DNA from: Lysinibacillus sp. FSL W8-0992
GTDB lineage: Bacteria > Bacillota > Bacilli > Bacillales_A > Planococcaceae
Direction: 5' to 3'
NCBI RefSeq assembly: GCF_038008685.1
Contig: NZ_JBBOZQ010000001.1
Span: 1,116,001-1,180,000, forward strand
DNA length: 64,000 nucleotides
Positions within the stretch are counted from its first letter, which is position 1. The number at the start of each line of letters is the position of its first letter. The position numbers and the translations under genes are program-made. The notes beneath the pieces were generated by a model. It did not search any database and was not told the origin of the DNA. It saw only the letters and a program-made list of their open reading frames with translations. Positions 24,711-33,566 of the stretch are shown piece by piece.

Positions 24711-25613
24711 TTGGGTGATATAGATGGACGTATTAATGATTCATTAGACAGTCTGATTGAACATGATTTGATGCTTGGTAATGAACTAAAGTCAATGCTT
24801 AAAAGTTTTAAAGCAGAAAAGAAAGTAATAGGCTATTCATTTGGTAAACTCTGTTTTTGGCATTATGAAGCATTTGTTGATTGTTTGAATGAAGATATAT
24901 ATAAAGTTGCTGCAGCTATTGAACTTCTAATTTTGTCCTATGATATTATTGATGATTTACAGGATAAGGATACAGACTATATTTGGAGTAAAACACCTGA
25001 ACTTTCTTTAAATGCTGCACTTGCCTTGCTCGTAATGTCGTCAAGAGCTATACATGACACTTCTTTTGAACATAAAGATATAGCCATTCGTCTACTTGAA
25101 CAATATGCTTTACGCAGTATTAGTGGTCAGCAGTTAGATGTACTTAATACTTGTCGAGATGAGCAATCCTACTTACAAATGATTGACCAAAAATCAGGGT
25201 CACTCACAGCAATGAGTTGCGTCATTGGTGAGGCACTTGCAAAAGGGAAGGTGACTGCTGAAATAGAGGAGTACGGAAAATACATAGGTATTATCCAACA
25301 AATTAAAAATGATATTCTAGATTTAAAAACGTGGGGACCTAAAAATGATCTTTTAAACAGAAAGTATTCATTGCCTATTATTTATCTAATGGCACAAAAA
25401 AATAGTGTATCAAAAACTGTGATAAACTATTATAATAAAGATATAGTTACATTTTTGGATAATAATGTTACAGAACTTGAGTTGACAAATAGTGGTGCAA
25501 TACGTTATGCGGTTGCAATTAAAAATCTCTATAAGATAAAAGCATTGAATAATCTTGAAAAAGTTGCTATAAACAAGTTAGGTAAAGAATACCTAATAAA
25601 ACTAATGAAATGA
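24711..25613 (+). CDS. comQ: ComQ isoprenyl transferase for ComX pheromone
   Basis: A 300-residue polyprenyl-synthase-fold protein. The first Asp-rich motif is DIIDDLQDKD (about residues 78-87), and a second Asp-containing helix NDILDLKTWGPKNDL lies near 203-217. Length, a diverged second motif and the location directly before a ComX-like peptide identify ComQ, which attaches a geranyl or farnesyl group to a tryptophan of pre-ComX and helps process it. TTG start with GGGGAG and AGAGGA upstream. The stop codon TGA overlaps the comX ribosome binding site (TGAGGAGAG). First gene of comQXPA. Confidence 0.88.
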   Translation: MGDIDGRINDSLDSLIEHDLMLGNELKSMLKSFKAEKKVIGYSFGKLCFWHYEAFVDCLNEDIYKVAAAIELLILSYDIIDDLQDKDTDYIWSKTPELSLNAALALLVMSSRAIHDTSFEHKDIAIRLLEQYALRSISGQQLDVLNTCRDEQSYLQMIDQKSGSLTAMSCVIGEALAKGKVTAEIEEYGKYIGIIQQIKNDILDLKTWGPKNDLLNRKYSLPIIYLMAQKNSVSKTVINYYNKDIVTFLDNNVTELELTNSGAIRYAVAIKNLYKIKALNNLEKVAINKLGKEYLIKLMK

Positions 25614-25624
25614 GGAGAGATTTT

Positions 25625-25783
25625 ATGATTAATGTAATTCAGTATCTAGAAGAAAACCCAGCACTAGTACCACTGTTAAAAGAACAAAAAGTTGCATTAA
25701 TTGGTATTTCAGCAATTGAACAACAGGCAATACTTGACTCATTCGAAGATGTACTATGCTTAAGAGACCCTATTTGGAATTAA
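25625..25783 (+). CDS. comX: ComX pheromone precursor, 52 residues
   Basis: A short gene translated by hand: it starts MINVIQYLEENPALVPLL, continues KEQKVALIGISAIEQQAI, and ends LRDPIWN. The N-terminal half with VALIGI matches the conserved leader of ComX proteins, and a tryptophan at position 51, next to the C-terminal Asn, is the expected isoprenylation site. AGGAG lies 7-8 bp upstream, 11 bp after comQ. Its last 28 bp overlap the start of comP in another frame. The mature pheromone should be the last several residues including Trp51; the exact cut and lipid are not predictable. The C-terminal tail differs from B. subtilis ComX, as expected for a distinct pherotype. Confidence 0.88.
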   Translation: MINVIQYLEENPALVPLLKEQKVALIGISAIEQQAILDSFEDVLCLRDPIWN

Positions 25784-28074
25784 ATTTATATAATCAAAAA
25801 TGGTTTATGCTTGCTATAAGTGTTTACATAATGCTAGGTGTCTACCTGCTATATGTTCCTTATAGCAAGCCTTATTTGGGTATAAATTTGGTAGAGGAAA
25901 AGGGAGACTGGGTTATAGAACATACACATGACCAACTAGTGGATGGTCAGAAAATATCTGCGGGGGATATTGTATTAAAAGTAGATAATATTGAAATAGA
26001 AGATATTTCTTATATTAAGTATGATTTGACAATAAGGGCTGCAAATTCACTAACAATATTAAAGCCTAATGGAAACATAATTGATATTAAACCAAGTGGT
26101 TTAGATTTTTCGGAACGGTTTTATTATATATTGTTAATCCCTGCATGTTACTATTTTCTTACACTATTTGTTGTATGTTATTTGCATTATAAACAAAAAC
26201 ACACTTCGCTTTTAAGATTGCTCATCTTATTTATGCTAACTGTTTCCTTAGCATATGTGAGTATTGGAGCATCTGGTAGTCTCGATATCATAGGAATTAT
26301 GGTCAATCGAGGTAGTATGTTGCTATGTTTAGTATTACTGTTACATTTTTTAAGAAACTATTATTTATTTTTAAAAGCTAATTGGTTACTTTTTAACAAT
26401 ATTAAATTATTTTATTTATTGCCTATAATGGCAATGTTACTTAGCTATGTTGGCATTATTAATAATAATTTGCATAACTTTCTTTCTTATATTGTTTTAG
26501 CTACTTTTTTAATTTTACTTATTTTAATACTCATTATTTTATTGCTAAGTTATTTTAAATATAAATCACCTCAGTTAAAAATTTTATTGAATAGTGTAAT
26601 GATTCCATTTCTTCCATTCTTATTTCTCTATGCAATTCCAAATATTCTATTTCATCATCCTGTGCTTTCGGCCGAAATCAGTGCTTTGTTTTTATTATTG
26701 ATTCCTTTTAGTTTTATTTTTACACAACTAACGGAACGATTATTTGACATTGAGTATCATATTACAAGGCTTCGTTACTATGTCATATTTTCTGTAATTT
26801 TTACTGCATGGTTTACATTTGGTTTGTATTGGATTGCGGGCAAATTTTTAACTATGACTATTATGTCAGGTGTTTCATTATTTACATTTTTATCGTTAAT
26901 TGTTCTTTTCTACATAAAAGAAAAGGTAGATTATCGCAAGCGAAAAATTTTGTTTTCTACTAAAGGGGATTATATACATCAGTTATATACTGCTGTAGAT
27001 AGAATTGGTAAGACGATTAAATTAGACGAGCTTCTAGAAAAGTTTGCTCAGGAAGTTTCGCTGCACCTAGAGCTTGAGCATGTATTTGTATTAACCTATG
27101 ACTATGACACAAATCAGTTTACTTCAATGGTTGAGGGAAAGTTTCCGATAAATCCTATGCTAATGGAAGATTTGAAATTAGGAGAAATACGGAAAATTGA
27201 CAAAGTCTATCTAGCTTTCCTCCATCAAGATGCTCATTACAAAAGAGCCTTAGTATTGGGGCATAACAATTCAATTCATTTAAAAGATGAAGAGCTTTTA
27301 TGGCTCGAATTGCTCCTGTTATATGTAAATAACTTTATTGAAAATACAAAAATGGTGGAAGAACTGTTAGAGGAACTAAAGCATATGAAGCAAGCAGATG
27401 AAGGTCAATTACCTTGGCTAAATAAGCTGTTATGGCTAAGGTTTGAAGAGGAGAAATATCAATTAGCTCAAGAGTTGCATGATACTAATTTACAAGAGCA
27501 ACTCCATATTGCTCGTGAAGTAGATGTTTTAATAAATGCAAAAGATACTATAGAAATCCAACAAAAACTTGTCAAGATTCATAAACAAATGGTTGCATCT
27601 TTACATGATTTAAGAGCATATTGTGAGAATCTAAAGCCCCCATTGTTAGACACATTAGGGCTAAATCCCGCATTAGAAAAGCTCATTCGAAAAGTAACGG
27701 AAAGGGCTAACTTTTTGTTAATTTATACAATAGACCGCCTTTATTTAGAGGATGAACGAATGAATTTAATGATTTATCGTCTATTTCAAGAATTACTCAA
27801 TAATGCTTTGAAACATTCCTATGCGACAACAGTTGAAATTCACCTCAAGGAAATGGACAATGGATTTGAAATCGTCTATAAGGATGATGGAGTAGGTTGT
27901 AATGTTAATGATATTATTGTTGCTGAATCGATGGGAATCCGTGGTATGCAAGAGCGTGTAAAAGCTTTTGATGGAAACTTTTACATAGATACTCAAATTA
28001 ATGAAGGAATGTCTATTAGAATTACAGTAAAAGAAGGAAGTGACACACTTGATAACGATGCTCATAGTGGATGA
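25756..28074 (+). CDS. comP: ComP membrane sensor histidine kinase
   Basis: A 772-residue sensor kinase. One helix near residues 14-33 is followed by an external PDZ-like segment (LVDGQKISAGDIVLKVDNIEIEDI, about 54-77), then about eight to nine helices up to residue ~395, a GAF-like cytosolic region, and a HisKA_3/HATPase_c module. The phospho-acceptor lies in LAQELHDTNLQEQ (His about 575), the N box in ELLNNALKHSYA (about 679-690), and G boxes in DDGVGC and MGIRGMQERV. This is the ComP layout, sensing extracellular ComX. The start overlaps comX by 28 bp and the end overlaps comA, consistent with coupled translation. Confidence 0.9.
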   Translation: MLKRPYLELNLYNQKWFMLAISVYIMLGVYLLYVPYSKPYLGINLVEEKGDWVIEHTHDQLVDGQKISAGDIVLKVDNIEIEDISYIKYDLTIRAANSLTILKPNGNIIDIKPSGLDFSERFYYILLIPACYYFLTLFVVCYLHYKQKHTSLLRLLILFMLTVSLAYVSIGASGSLDIIGIMVNRGSMLLCLVLLLHFLRNYYLFLKANWLLFNNIKLFYLLPIMAMLLSYVGIINNNLHNFLSYIVLATFLILLILILIILLLSYFKYKSPQLKILLNSVMIPFLPFLFLYAIPNILFHHPVLSAEISALFLLLIPFSFIFTQLTERLFDIEYHITRLRYYVIFSVIFTAWFTFGLYWIAGKFLTMTIMSGVSLFTFLSLIVLFYIKEKVDYRKRKILFSTKGDYIHQLYTAVDRIGKTIKLDELLEKFAQEVSLHLELEHVFVLTYDYDTNQFTSMVEGKFPINPMLMEDLKLGEIRKIDKVYLAFLHQDAHYKRALVLGHNNSIHLKDEELLWLELLLLYVNNFIENTKMVEELLEELKHMKQADEGQLPWLNKLLWLRFEEEKYQLAQELHDTNLQEQLHIAREVDVLINAKDTIEIQQKLVKIHKQMVASLHDLRAYCENLKPPLLDTLGLNPALEKLIRKVTERANFLLIYTIDRLYLEDERMNLMIYRLFQELLNNALKHSYATTVEIHLKEMDNGFEIVYKDDGVGCNVNDIIVAESMGIRGMQERVKAFDGNFYIDTQINEGMSIRITVKEGSDTLDNDAHSG

Positions 28075-28672
28075 TCATCCTATTGTGTTAGAAGGAACGA
28101 AAAATTTATTTAAAGAGAATGAAGACATTTTAGTTGATACAGAGAGTGATGCAACTTCTGTAATCCCAAAAATTAAAGACAAGCCATATGATATTTATTT
28201 AATTGATATTAATATGCCTTTAGAAAATGGCATTCATTTAGCGAGAAATATTAAAGCGATACAAATAGATGCTTCGATAATCCTTTATACGGGGGATGAC
28301 ATTACAGATTATTACCCACTAATTTTAGAAAAGAAAATAGAGGGGATTTTAGCCAAAACGGCTTCCAAAGAGCAAATCTTACGGACGGTTCGTGCCATTG
28401 CAAATGGAGAAATTGTTTTGCCCATAAATTTCTTAGACTTTCTAGATAATCGATTTAAATTACAAGATGCTAAGCTCGACATACATTTAAATGAAAAAGA
28501 AAAGAAAATTTTAAGATTGATTGCTGAAGGGCATACAAATAAAGCGATAGCTATAGAATTAAACATTCCTCAACGAACAACTGAGAGATATTTAACACAA
28601 CTGTTTTCCCTGCTAAATGTAGATTCGAGAACAGAAGCAGTAAATCTTGCTGAACGAATGAATTTACTATAG
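28049..28672 (+). CDS. comA: ComA response regulator (NarL/LuxR type)
   Basis: About 207 residues. Receiver domain: LIVDDHPIVLEG (acidic pair near residue 8), phospho-Asp in YLIDINMPLENG, TGDD, and the Lys in LAKTASKEQ. C-terminal LuxR-type helix-turn-helix: NEKEKKILRLIAEGHTNKAIAIELNIPQRTTERYLTQLF region. TTG 28049 is preferred because AGAAGGA is 10 bp upstream; GTG at 28040 is too close and ATG at 28058 too far. It overlaps the end of comP by 26 bp. In B. subtilis ComA~P activates srfA and degQ; no such targets are in this window, so its regulon here is open. Confidence 0.88.
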   Translation: MITMLIVDDHPIVLEGTKNLFKENEDILVDTESDATSVIPKIKDKPYDIYLIDINMPLENGIHLARNIKAIQIDASIILYTGDDITDYYPLILEKKIEGILAKTASKEQILRTVRAIANGEIVLPINFLDFLDNRFKLQDAKLDIHLNEKEKKILRLIAEGHTNKAIAIELNIPQRTTERYLTQLFSLLNVDSRTEAVNLAERMNLL

Positions 28673-28806
28673 CTTAGCTATATGTTATTATAAAAGTTAA
28701 TTGTTATATTTTTCTATAAAAGGATAGTATTTAGGTAATGTAAAGACACTATAATATTAATCAGGATAATATCCTTTTTTAATAAAACTAAATACCTATG
28801 GATTCG
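28673..28806 (+). terminator. Post-comA region with probable terminator
   Basis: AAAAGGATA near 28718 and TATCCTTTTTT near 28769-28780 can pair (9 bp, ~45-nt loop), and AGGATA-A-TATCCT is itself palindromic before a T6 run. Likely ends the com operon, moderate strength. Confidence 0.45.
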
Positions 28807-28960
28807 AATGAACACCGCCACTTTTTGGCGGTGTTTTTTTCATGACCGCCAAATCACGCCAAAAAAATTAGCGAAGCCCGCCAAAAAACTGGCGTAAACC
28901 CAACATTGAAATGGTGGTATAAGTACTGGTACGCTTAGATTAATCGAGTTAAGTAATTTT
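28807..28960. repeat. Right flanking repeat of the com locus (inverted copy)
   Basis: Six CGCCA/TGGCG units at 28816, 28826, 28847, 28857, 28879 and 28890, a hairpin ACACCGCCA-CTTTT-TGGCGGTGT with a T7 run (which could also terminate comA transcription) and CGCCA-AAAAAC-TGGCG. Its reverse complement runs in the same order as 24420-24592, ending in CATTTCAATG and AAGCGTA at the outer edge. Identity is patchy but the shared blocks are collinear. Confidence 0.75.
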
Positions 28961-29113
28961 TTCCATAGTGAGTAATAGTTTAAGAGAATATATCGTTGAA
29001 ATAAGCAGTTTAACTATTTATTTATATAGTAGAAAATGTAGTAGATTTTTTAAGGATGTTACTAGCTAGACAGCATACTCACGAAAAAACTTTAATAAAG
29101 GTAGGCGTATAAT
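28961..29113. other. AT-rich leader before the next hypothetical gene
   Basis: No open frame of note; an AAGGTAGG-type ribosome binding site precedes the TTG start at 29114. No operator recognised. Confidence 0.3.
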
Positions 29114-30013
29114 TTGAAAGTAGAACTTGAAAATTTAATCTCTATAGATGAATCTAACCAAGATCAAGTCATTAAAGTTTATAATCGCTACGGTATTTAT
29201 GTAGGTGCGCCTGAAATCAGAAAAAGAAATTTGAAGGCATCTTTTAATCCTATTTTTACTTTAAATGAAGATGTGACGTATGAGCAGGTGGCAGCATTAT
29301 ATAAATCGTTGGAACATGAGTTGGGCATTGTATCTATTGGGGAACGTTTCTATTTTGACTTTTCAGACAGTGAATATGAACAAACGCCATTATTTACGTT
29401 AAACTCTACAGGCAACTCGCCAGAAATGTTTTTAGATGATCGAGGTACTTTATTTTCAATAAGTACATATTGTAAGCATTGTGGGCTTATGGAAAAAGAG
29501 CAACTTTCACCATTAGTTATTGATACTTCGCAAATGAAAGATCGTCATTTAGTTCATGTGAGTGGGTATTGGGTGGCCTCTGAAGAATTAGCAGCATTAA
29601 TGAAACAAGCAAATATTGAAGGCTTTGAACTTCTAGAAGTAATTCATAGTGGATCAGAAGTAGGGAAGCAGCTTGCATATCAAATAATACCTACACAAAT
29701 GCTACCGGTTAGTAATGCTGAAAGAGTAAAGCTGTATTTTGCAACTGAGCAGCCACCTTGCAAATGTGGGTTAAGTGGTGTAATTCTAGGTCCTGATATT
29801 TACAATGCTAACGATATTATGAATGTAAATGGAGATGTATTCTATTCAGCAGAGTGGAGTCATGATGGCAGCTATCTTTACAGAAAAACAATATTCAGTA
29901 GAAAGTTCAGAGATTTAATTATTAATAATCATATTTCTCGAGAAGTTAGAGGGGAAAAGGATCGAAACTTCGGACCGAAAGATTGGTTATTCGACCCTGT
30001 ATTATTGAAATAG
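29114..30013 (+). CDS. Hypothetical protein with two cysteine clusters
   Basis: A 299-residue soluble protein, TTG start. Two cysteine motifs, YCKHCGLM (about 118-125) and PPCKCGLSG (about 213-221), are spaced ~95 residues apart and could form one split zinc site, reminiscent of double-CXXCG proteins (some of which are immunity proteins of contact-type toxins), but the second motif is CxC rather than CxxC and I cannot assign the family. No signal peptide or membrane segment. It lies just outside the right flanking repeat of the com locus and ahead of a small membrane protein. Confidence 0.6.
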   Translation: MKVELENLISIDESNQDQVIKVYNRYGIYVGAPEIRKRNLKASFNPIFTLNEDVTYEQVAALYKSLEHELGIVSIGERFYFDFSDSEYEQTPLFTLNSTGNSPEMFLDDRGTLFSISTYCKHCGLMEKEQLSPLVIDTSQMKDRHLVHVSGYWVASEELAALMKQANIEGFELLEVIHSGSEVGKQLAYQIIPTQMLPVSNAERVKLYFATEQPPCKCGLSGVILGPDIYNANDIMNVNGDVFYSAEWSHDGSYLYRKTIFSRKFRDLIINNHISREVRGEKDRNFGPKDWLFDPVLLK

Positions 30014-30050
30014 TTTGAACTATAGAATAATAAAAGGTGAGGGAGTGTTG

Positions 30051-30185
30051 ATGTTGTTTAGAAAAATACTACCTATTGTTGCTATTTTATTTATCGTAGC
30101 ATTAGCGCTTTCAAATTACTTTAATAAGCCGAATGAAGAATCCATTATACTAGCTAATATAATTAAGTACATTTTTATGCTATAA
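30051..30185 (+). CDS. Small 44-residue membrane protein
   Basis: ATG with GAGGGAG 5 bp upstream opens a 44-codon frame beginning MLFRKILPIVAILFIVALAL, one hydrophobic helix from residues 6-22, then a polar linker and a second hydrophobic end (ILANIIKYIFML). It is 37 bp after the preceding hypothetical gene and may be cotranscribed. No family recognised. Confidence 0.45.
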   Translation: MLFRKILPIVAILFIVALALSNYFNKPNEESIILANIIKYIFML

Positions 30186-30272
30186 AATCAGATATCGTAT
30201 CTTTTCCTCAAGTTCACCTAATTATGGTATGATGTGAAAAAACATTGCGTGAATGTGCTTTGAGGTGAAATT

Positions 30273-30881
30273 TTGATAAAAAAATGGTCGTATCCATTAG
30301 CGATTGTAACACTTATTGTATTTTTTGCGTTGCGCTTAACATACAAGAGTGACATGATTTTAAACTTCGATAAAAAAGTGGCAGAAATACTATTTGGCAA
30401 TCGGTATATAGAGATTTTTCATTATATTGGTGAGCCTAAATTTGTAGTCGGGGTCGCTATTATATTAATTTTATATTTAGCATGGAGAGCGAAAAATTAT
30501 CGAGGCATGTTATTTGTAGTGTTAACATTTGCCGTAGGGAATGTGTTAAATCAAATGTTGAAAAAATGGGTGCAACGTCCGCGCCCTGAAATAGACGATC
30601 AATTAACATCATTCAGTTTTCCATCTGGACATGCTATGTCAGGTATACTGTATTTATTTACTGTTGCCTACTTACTATCAGAAAATAACACTAAGGCACG
30701 TCAAATACAGCTTTGGATAGGTGCAATTGTGCTTACAATTCTTATTGGCCTATCACGAGTAGCAGGAGCGCGTCATTTTGCCTCCGATGTGCTAGCTGGG
30801 TGGAGTATAGGTTACACGTGGTTCATCATTTGCGTTCTTTGGTATGAACGACGTAAACGACTGTTTAAACCCAAAAATTAA
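30273..30881 (+). CDS. PAP2-family membrane phosphatase
   Basis: A 202-residue six-helix protein with the three phosphatidic acid phosphatase type 2 motifs: KKWVQRPRP (KxxxxxxRP, about 90-98), SFPSGHAMSG (PSGH, about 107-116) and SRVAGARHFASD (SRxxxxxH, about 156-167). Catalytic His residues are in PSGH and ARHF. Members dephosphorylate undecaprenyl pyrophosphate (BcrC-type) or phosphatidylglycerol phosphate; the length and lack of extra domain allow either. TTG start with GAGGTGA upstream. Monocistronic. Confidence 0.88.
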   Translation: MIKKWSYPLAIVTLIVFFALRLTYKSDMILNFDKKVAEILFGNRYIEIFHYIGEPKFVVGVAIILILYLAWRAKNYRGMLFVVLTFAVGNVLNQMLKKWVQRPRPEIDDQLTSFSFPSGHAMSGILYLFTVAYLLSENNTKARQIQLWIGAIVLTILIGLSRVAGARHFASDVLAGWSIGYTWFIICVLWYERRKRLFKPKN

Positions 30882-30914
30882 GTGCCAGTCACCCAAACAA
30901 TTCTGAATTTTTTA
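30881..30914. repeat. Short GTGCC palindrome repeat
   Basis: AGTGCCAGTCACCCAAACAA followed by TTCTGAATTTTTT, directly after the PAP2 stop. Same family and same tail (AAACAATTCTGAATTTT) as the copy at 59204. Confidence 0.6.
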
Positions 30915-30945
30915 CGCTTTCGATAGCCTAAATTAAGCATTTGTC

Positions 30946-30976
30946 AGCAGTACCGTATCCAAGGTGCTGCTTTTTT
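30946..30976 (+). terminator. Terminator after the PAP2 gene
   Basis: GCAGTACC / GGTGCTGC stem with a 6-8-nt loop, then six T. Confidence 0.75.
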
Positions 30977-31089
30977 ATGATTTTTTTATGTGACATCAAT
31001 TAAATATTTACCTTACAAAAAAGAATTGCTTATAGGAAACTTTTAAGCTAAGATGAGTACAATAAAAAAAAGAGAAAAGGAAGAAGGAA

Positions 31090-31899
31090 TTGGAAGGACA
31101 AATTTTATTTGCTTTAGGGTTAACCCTCTTTGCTGGACTTGCAACAGGAGTAGGGAGTTTAATTGCATTTTTTACCTCAAGAACTAATACTAAATTTTTA
31201 TCAATAGCTCTTGGTTTTTCGGCGGGGGTTATGATTTATGTGTCACTTGTAGAAATTTTTGTGAAAGCAAAGGATGCATTAACCAATGCCTTAGGTACTA
31301 CTAATGGTTATTGGATGACGATAGCGGGTTTCTTTGGCGGAATGTTATTTATAGCGTTGATTGATAAGTTTATTCCGAAATCGACTAATCCTCATGAAGT
31401 AAAGCTTGTGGAAGATGTTAATGCTATCAAACCACAGGTAGATGAAAGCCACTTAATGAAAATGGGCGTGTTCACTGCACTTGCAATAGGTATTCACAAT
31501 TTTCCTGAAGGCATAGCAACATTTATGTCTGCAATGAATGACCCGAATGTCGGCATTGCGATTGCAATTGCTGTAGCCATTCATAATATCCCTGAAGGAA
31601 TTGCTGTCTCCGTTCCTATTTATTTTGCAACAGGAAATCGTAGAAAAGCATTTAAACTTTCCTTCTTATCGGGGTTAGCAGAGCCTGTTGGTGCGCTAGT
31701 AGCTTATTTACTCTTAATGCCATTTTTATCGGATGTCATGTTCGGTATTGTATTTGCAGGTGTTGCAGGAATAATGGTATTTATATCATTAGATGAGCTA
31801 CTACCAGCCGCACAGAGATACGATGAAACACATTTATCAATGTATGGTTTAGTTGCAGGAATGGCAGTGATGGCTATTAGTTTAGTATTATTAGCGTAA
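31090..31899 (+). CDS. zupT: ZupT-like ZIP-family zinc transporter
   Basis: A 269-residue ZIP-family protein with eight predicted helices. The metal-site helices carry HNFPEGIATF (about 136-145) and HNIPEGIAVS (about 164-173), the two signature motifs of ZupT (His-Asn-x-Pro-Glu-Gly). A cytosolic loop lies between helices 3 and 4 (about 98-123). Imports zinc and possibly other divalent metals along the gradient. TTG start. No Zur box was recognised upstream. Confidence 0.9.
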   Translation: MEGQILFALGLTLFAGLATGVGSLIAFFTSRTNTKFLSIALGFSAGVMIYVSLVEIFVKAKDALTNALGTTNGYWMTIAGFFGGMLFIALIDKFIPKSTNPHEVKLVEDVNAIKPQVDESHLMKMGVFTALAIGIHNFPEGIATFMSAMNDPNVGIAIAIAVAIHNIPEGIAVSVPIYFATGNRRKAFKLSFLSGLAEPVGALVAYLLLMPFLSDVMFGIVFAGVAGIMVFISLDELLPAAQRYDETHLSMYGLVAGMAVMAISLVLLA

Positions 31900-31916
31900 G
31901 TACTTAACTTGCTATT

Positions 31917-31954
31917 AAAAAAGGAATCTAGTCTTATCGGCTAGATTCCTTTTA
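31917..31954. terminator. Bidirectional terminator between zupT and mtnX
   Basis: AAAAGGAATCTAG(TC) / (GG)CTAGATTCCTTTT between convergent genes, A-tract on one side and T-tract on the other. Confidence 0.88.
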
Positions 31955-32620
31955 TTATGCTTCTATCAATTCTTTAACTGTCTCTAAGCAGTCATAAAAA
32001 GTGTTAAAAGGCTTATAAGGGATATGTAAATCTTTACAGCGATCAATTAATTGCTCCCTAGCTAATACTAAATCTGCTTGTTTAGCAGCTTCAAAATCGG
32101 AAATAGAGTCACCGATAACAATTTTAAATTGATCGTGCTGTGCCATTTCTCGCATGACGGTTGGCTTGCAACAACCACAACTTTGTGTTGGAAATTTTGC
32201 ACAATGCTCATCGCAGCTATGAGGGTAGACAACGGTAATTTGCTCTCCAGAAAAGTCAGCACTATTGCAATAAATTCCTGAAAAGGGGCCGAATCTTTCA
32301 AGCAATGGTTGAATGAAAAAATCTACACCGCCACTAACAATGTAAAATGGAATGTTGTGGTCCTGCGCATAGCGGACAAATTCGCTAAAGCCATCACGGA
32401 TAACAGCGGTCTCCATCAAATATTGAATAATATCATCTTTTTGGTTAGTCGATAAAAGATCAAACATAGCAGTAATACCTTCTTTAAAGCTAATTGTTTG
32501 AGCCATCATTGCCTTTGCAATTTTCTCAGATTGCTCAGGAACGAAATGCGTCATTAGGGAGACAATATTATCTGTTTCTGTAATAGTGCCATCAAAATCG
32601 CAGAAAATAATTGGTTTCAA
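31955..32620 (-). CDS. mtnX: HK-MTPenyl-1-P phosphatase MtnX
   Basis: A 221-residue HAD-superfamily phosphatase. Motif I CDFDGTITETD (about 7-17), motif II in VSGGVDFFI (Ser about 95), motif III/IV GDSISDFEAAKQAD (about 170-183). A cysteine/histidine cluster HSCDEHCAKFPTQSCGCCK (about 136-154) is typical of MtnX. It dephosphorylates 2-hydroxy-3-keto-5-methylthiopentenyl-1-phosphate in methionine salvage. No other mtn gene is next to it; it follows thrB. TTG start with GGAGG upstream. Confidence 0.85.
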   Translation of the reverse strand: MKPIIFCDFDGTITETDNIVSLMTHFVPEQSEKIAKAMMAQTISFKEGITAMFDLLSTNQKDDIIQYLMETAVIRDGFSEFVRYAQDHNIPFYIVSGGVDFFIQPLLERFGPFSGIYCNSADFSGEQITVVYPHSCDEHCAKFPTQSCGCCKPTVMREMAQHDQFKIVIGDSISDFEAAKQADLVLAREQLIDRCKDLHIPYKPFNTFYDCLETVKELIEA

Positions 32621-32637
32621 TGTACTTCCTCCTTCAA

Positions 32638-32668
32638 GAAAAAACGCCTACTTTGAAGTAGACGTTCT
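32638..32668 (-). terminator. Terminator of the threonine operon
   Basis: On the minus strand AACG(T)CTACTT / AAGTAG(G)CGTT followed by six T, between thrB and mtnX. Read-through into mtnX is possible since only ~50 bp separate the genes. Confidence 0.75.
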
Positions 32669-32672
32669 ACAT

Positions 32673-33566
32673 TTATTTTACTTGTACACCATGCTCATCG
32701 GCCTTCGTTAAGATGATTTGATGTTCTGGGAACTTTGCTTGCATTGTAGTAACAAAGTCATCAGCAATAGTAGTTGGAATAATGGAAATGAGTGTCGGAC
32801 CCGCTCCACTTAAAGCTGTACCGTATGCACCATGTGCTTTTGCAGCTTCACGGATTTCTGCATATTGAGGTATCAATGTTGAACGGAAAGGTTCATGGAA
32901 CAAATCCGCTTCCATGTAGTGTCCTGCACGTTTAAAATCTCGTGACATTAAAGATGCAGCTAGCATATTAGCGTTTGCAGAGGCATGTACTGCATATGCT
33001 CGATCCAATTGTTTTGGTAAAACGGAGCGAGACTCACTCGTTTTTAGCTCAACATCTGGTACGTACACAACAAAAGAAGCATTAATATCATTTACATGGA
33101 ATGTATCTACTATTCCGTTTTCATCCATTGAGGAAATCGTCAAGCCACCAAGTACCGAGGCAGTCGCATTATCAGGATGCCCTTCAATTTGAGAAGATAA
33201 ATTTAGTTTATCCTGTATAGTTAACTTTAAATCGCATAATTGGTTAGCTAGCTCAATACCCGCTACAATGACAGCAGCGCTACTTCCTAAACCACGGGCT
33301 AATGGTAGTTCACTTGCCATTTCAACACGGCAAGCAGGTAATGGTTTATTATACTGATCAGCAATTTTTTTGGCAATAATATATAGTAAATGTTGTTCTA
33401 GCTCGAATTCACTAGGACCGTTGTCATCGAGATGTATGATCTCCCAATTATCCTGTAGGGAAACATCTAATTTCAAATAAAGAGACAAGCCGAGTCCGAT
33501 AGAATCAAAGCCAGGGCCTAAATTGGCTGTGCTCCCAGGAACGGTGATTTGCCACTTTTTACTCAT
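32673..33566 (-). CDS. thrB: Homoserine kinase
   Basis: A 297-residue GHMP kinase. The ATP-binding loop [16 protein letters not shown] lies at about 88-103, the N-terminal motif [18 protein letters not shown] at 9-26, and the C-terminal GHMP motif [13 protein letters not shown] near 248-260. Phosphorylates homoserine for threonine synthase. It overlaps thrC by 4 bp, so the two are coupled. hom (homoserine dehydrogenase), usually first in the Bacillus operon, is absent here. Confidence 0.95.
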   Translation of the reverse strand: MSKKWQITVPGSTANLGPGFDSIGLGLSLYLKLDVSLQDNWEIIHLDDNGPSEFELEQHLLYIIAKKIADQYNKPLPACRVEMASELPLARGLGSSAAVIVAGIELANQLCDLKLTIQDKLNLSSQIEGHPDNATASVLGGLTISSMDENGIVDTFHVNDINASFVVYVPDVELKTSESRSVLPKQLDRAYAVHASANANMLAASLMSRDFKRAGHYMEADLFHEPFRSTLIPQYAEIREAAKAHGAYGTALSGAGPTLISIIPTTIADDFVTTMQAKFPEHQIILTKADEHGVQVK

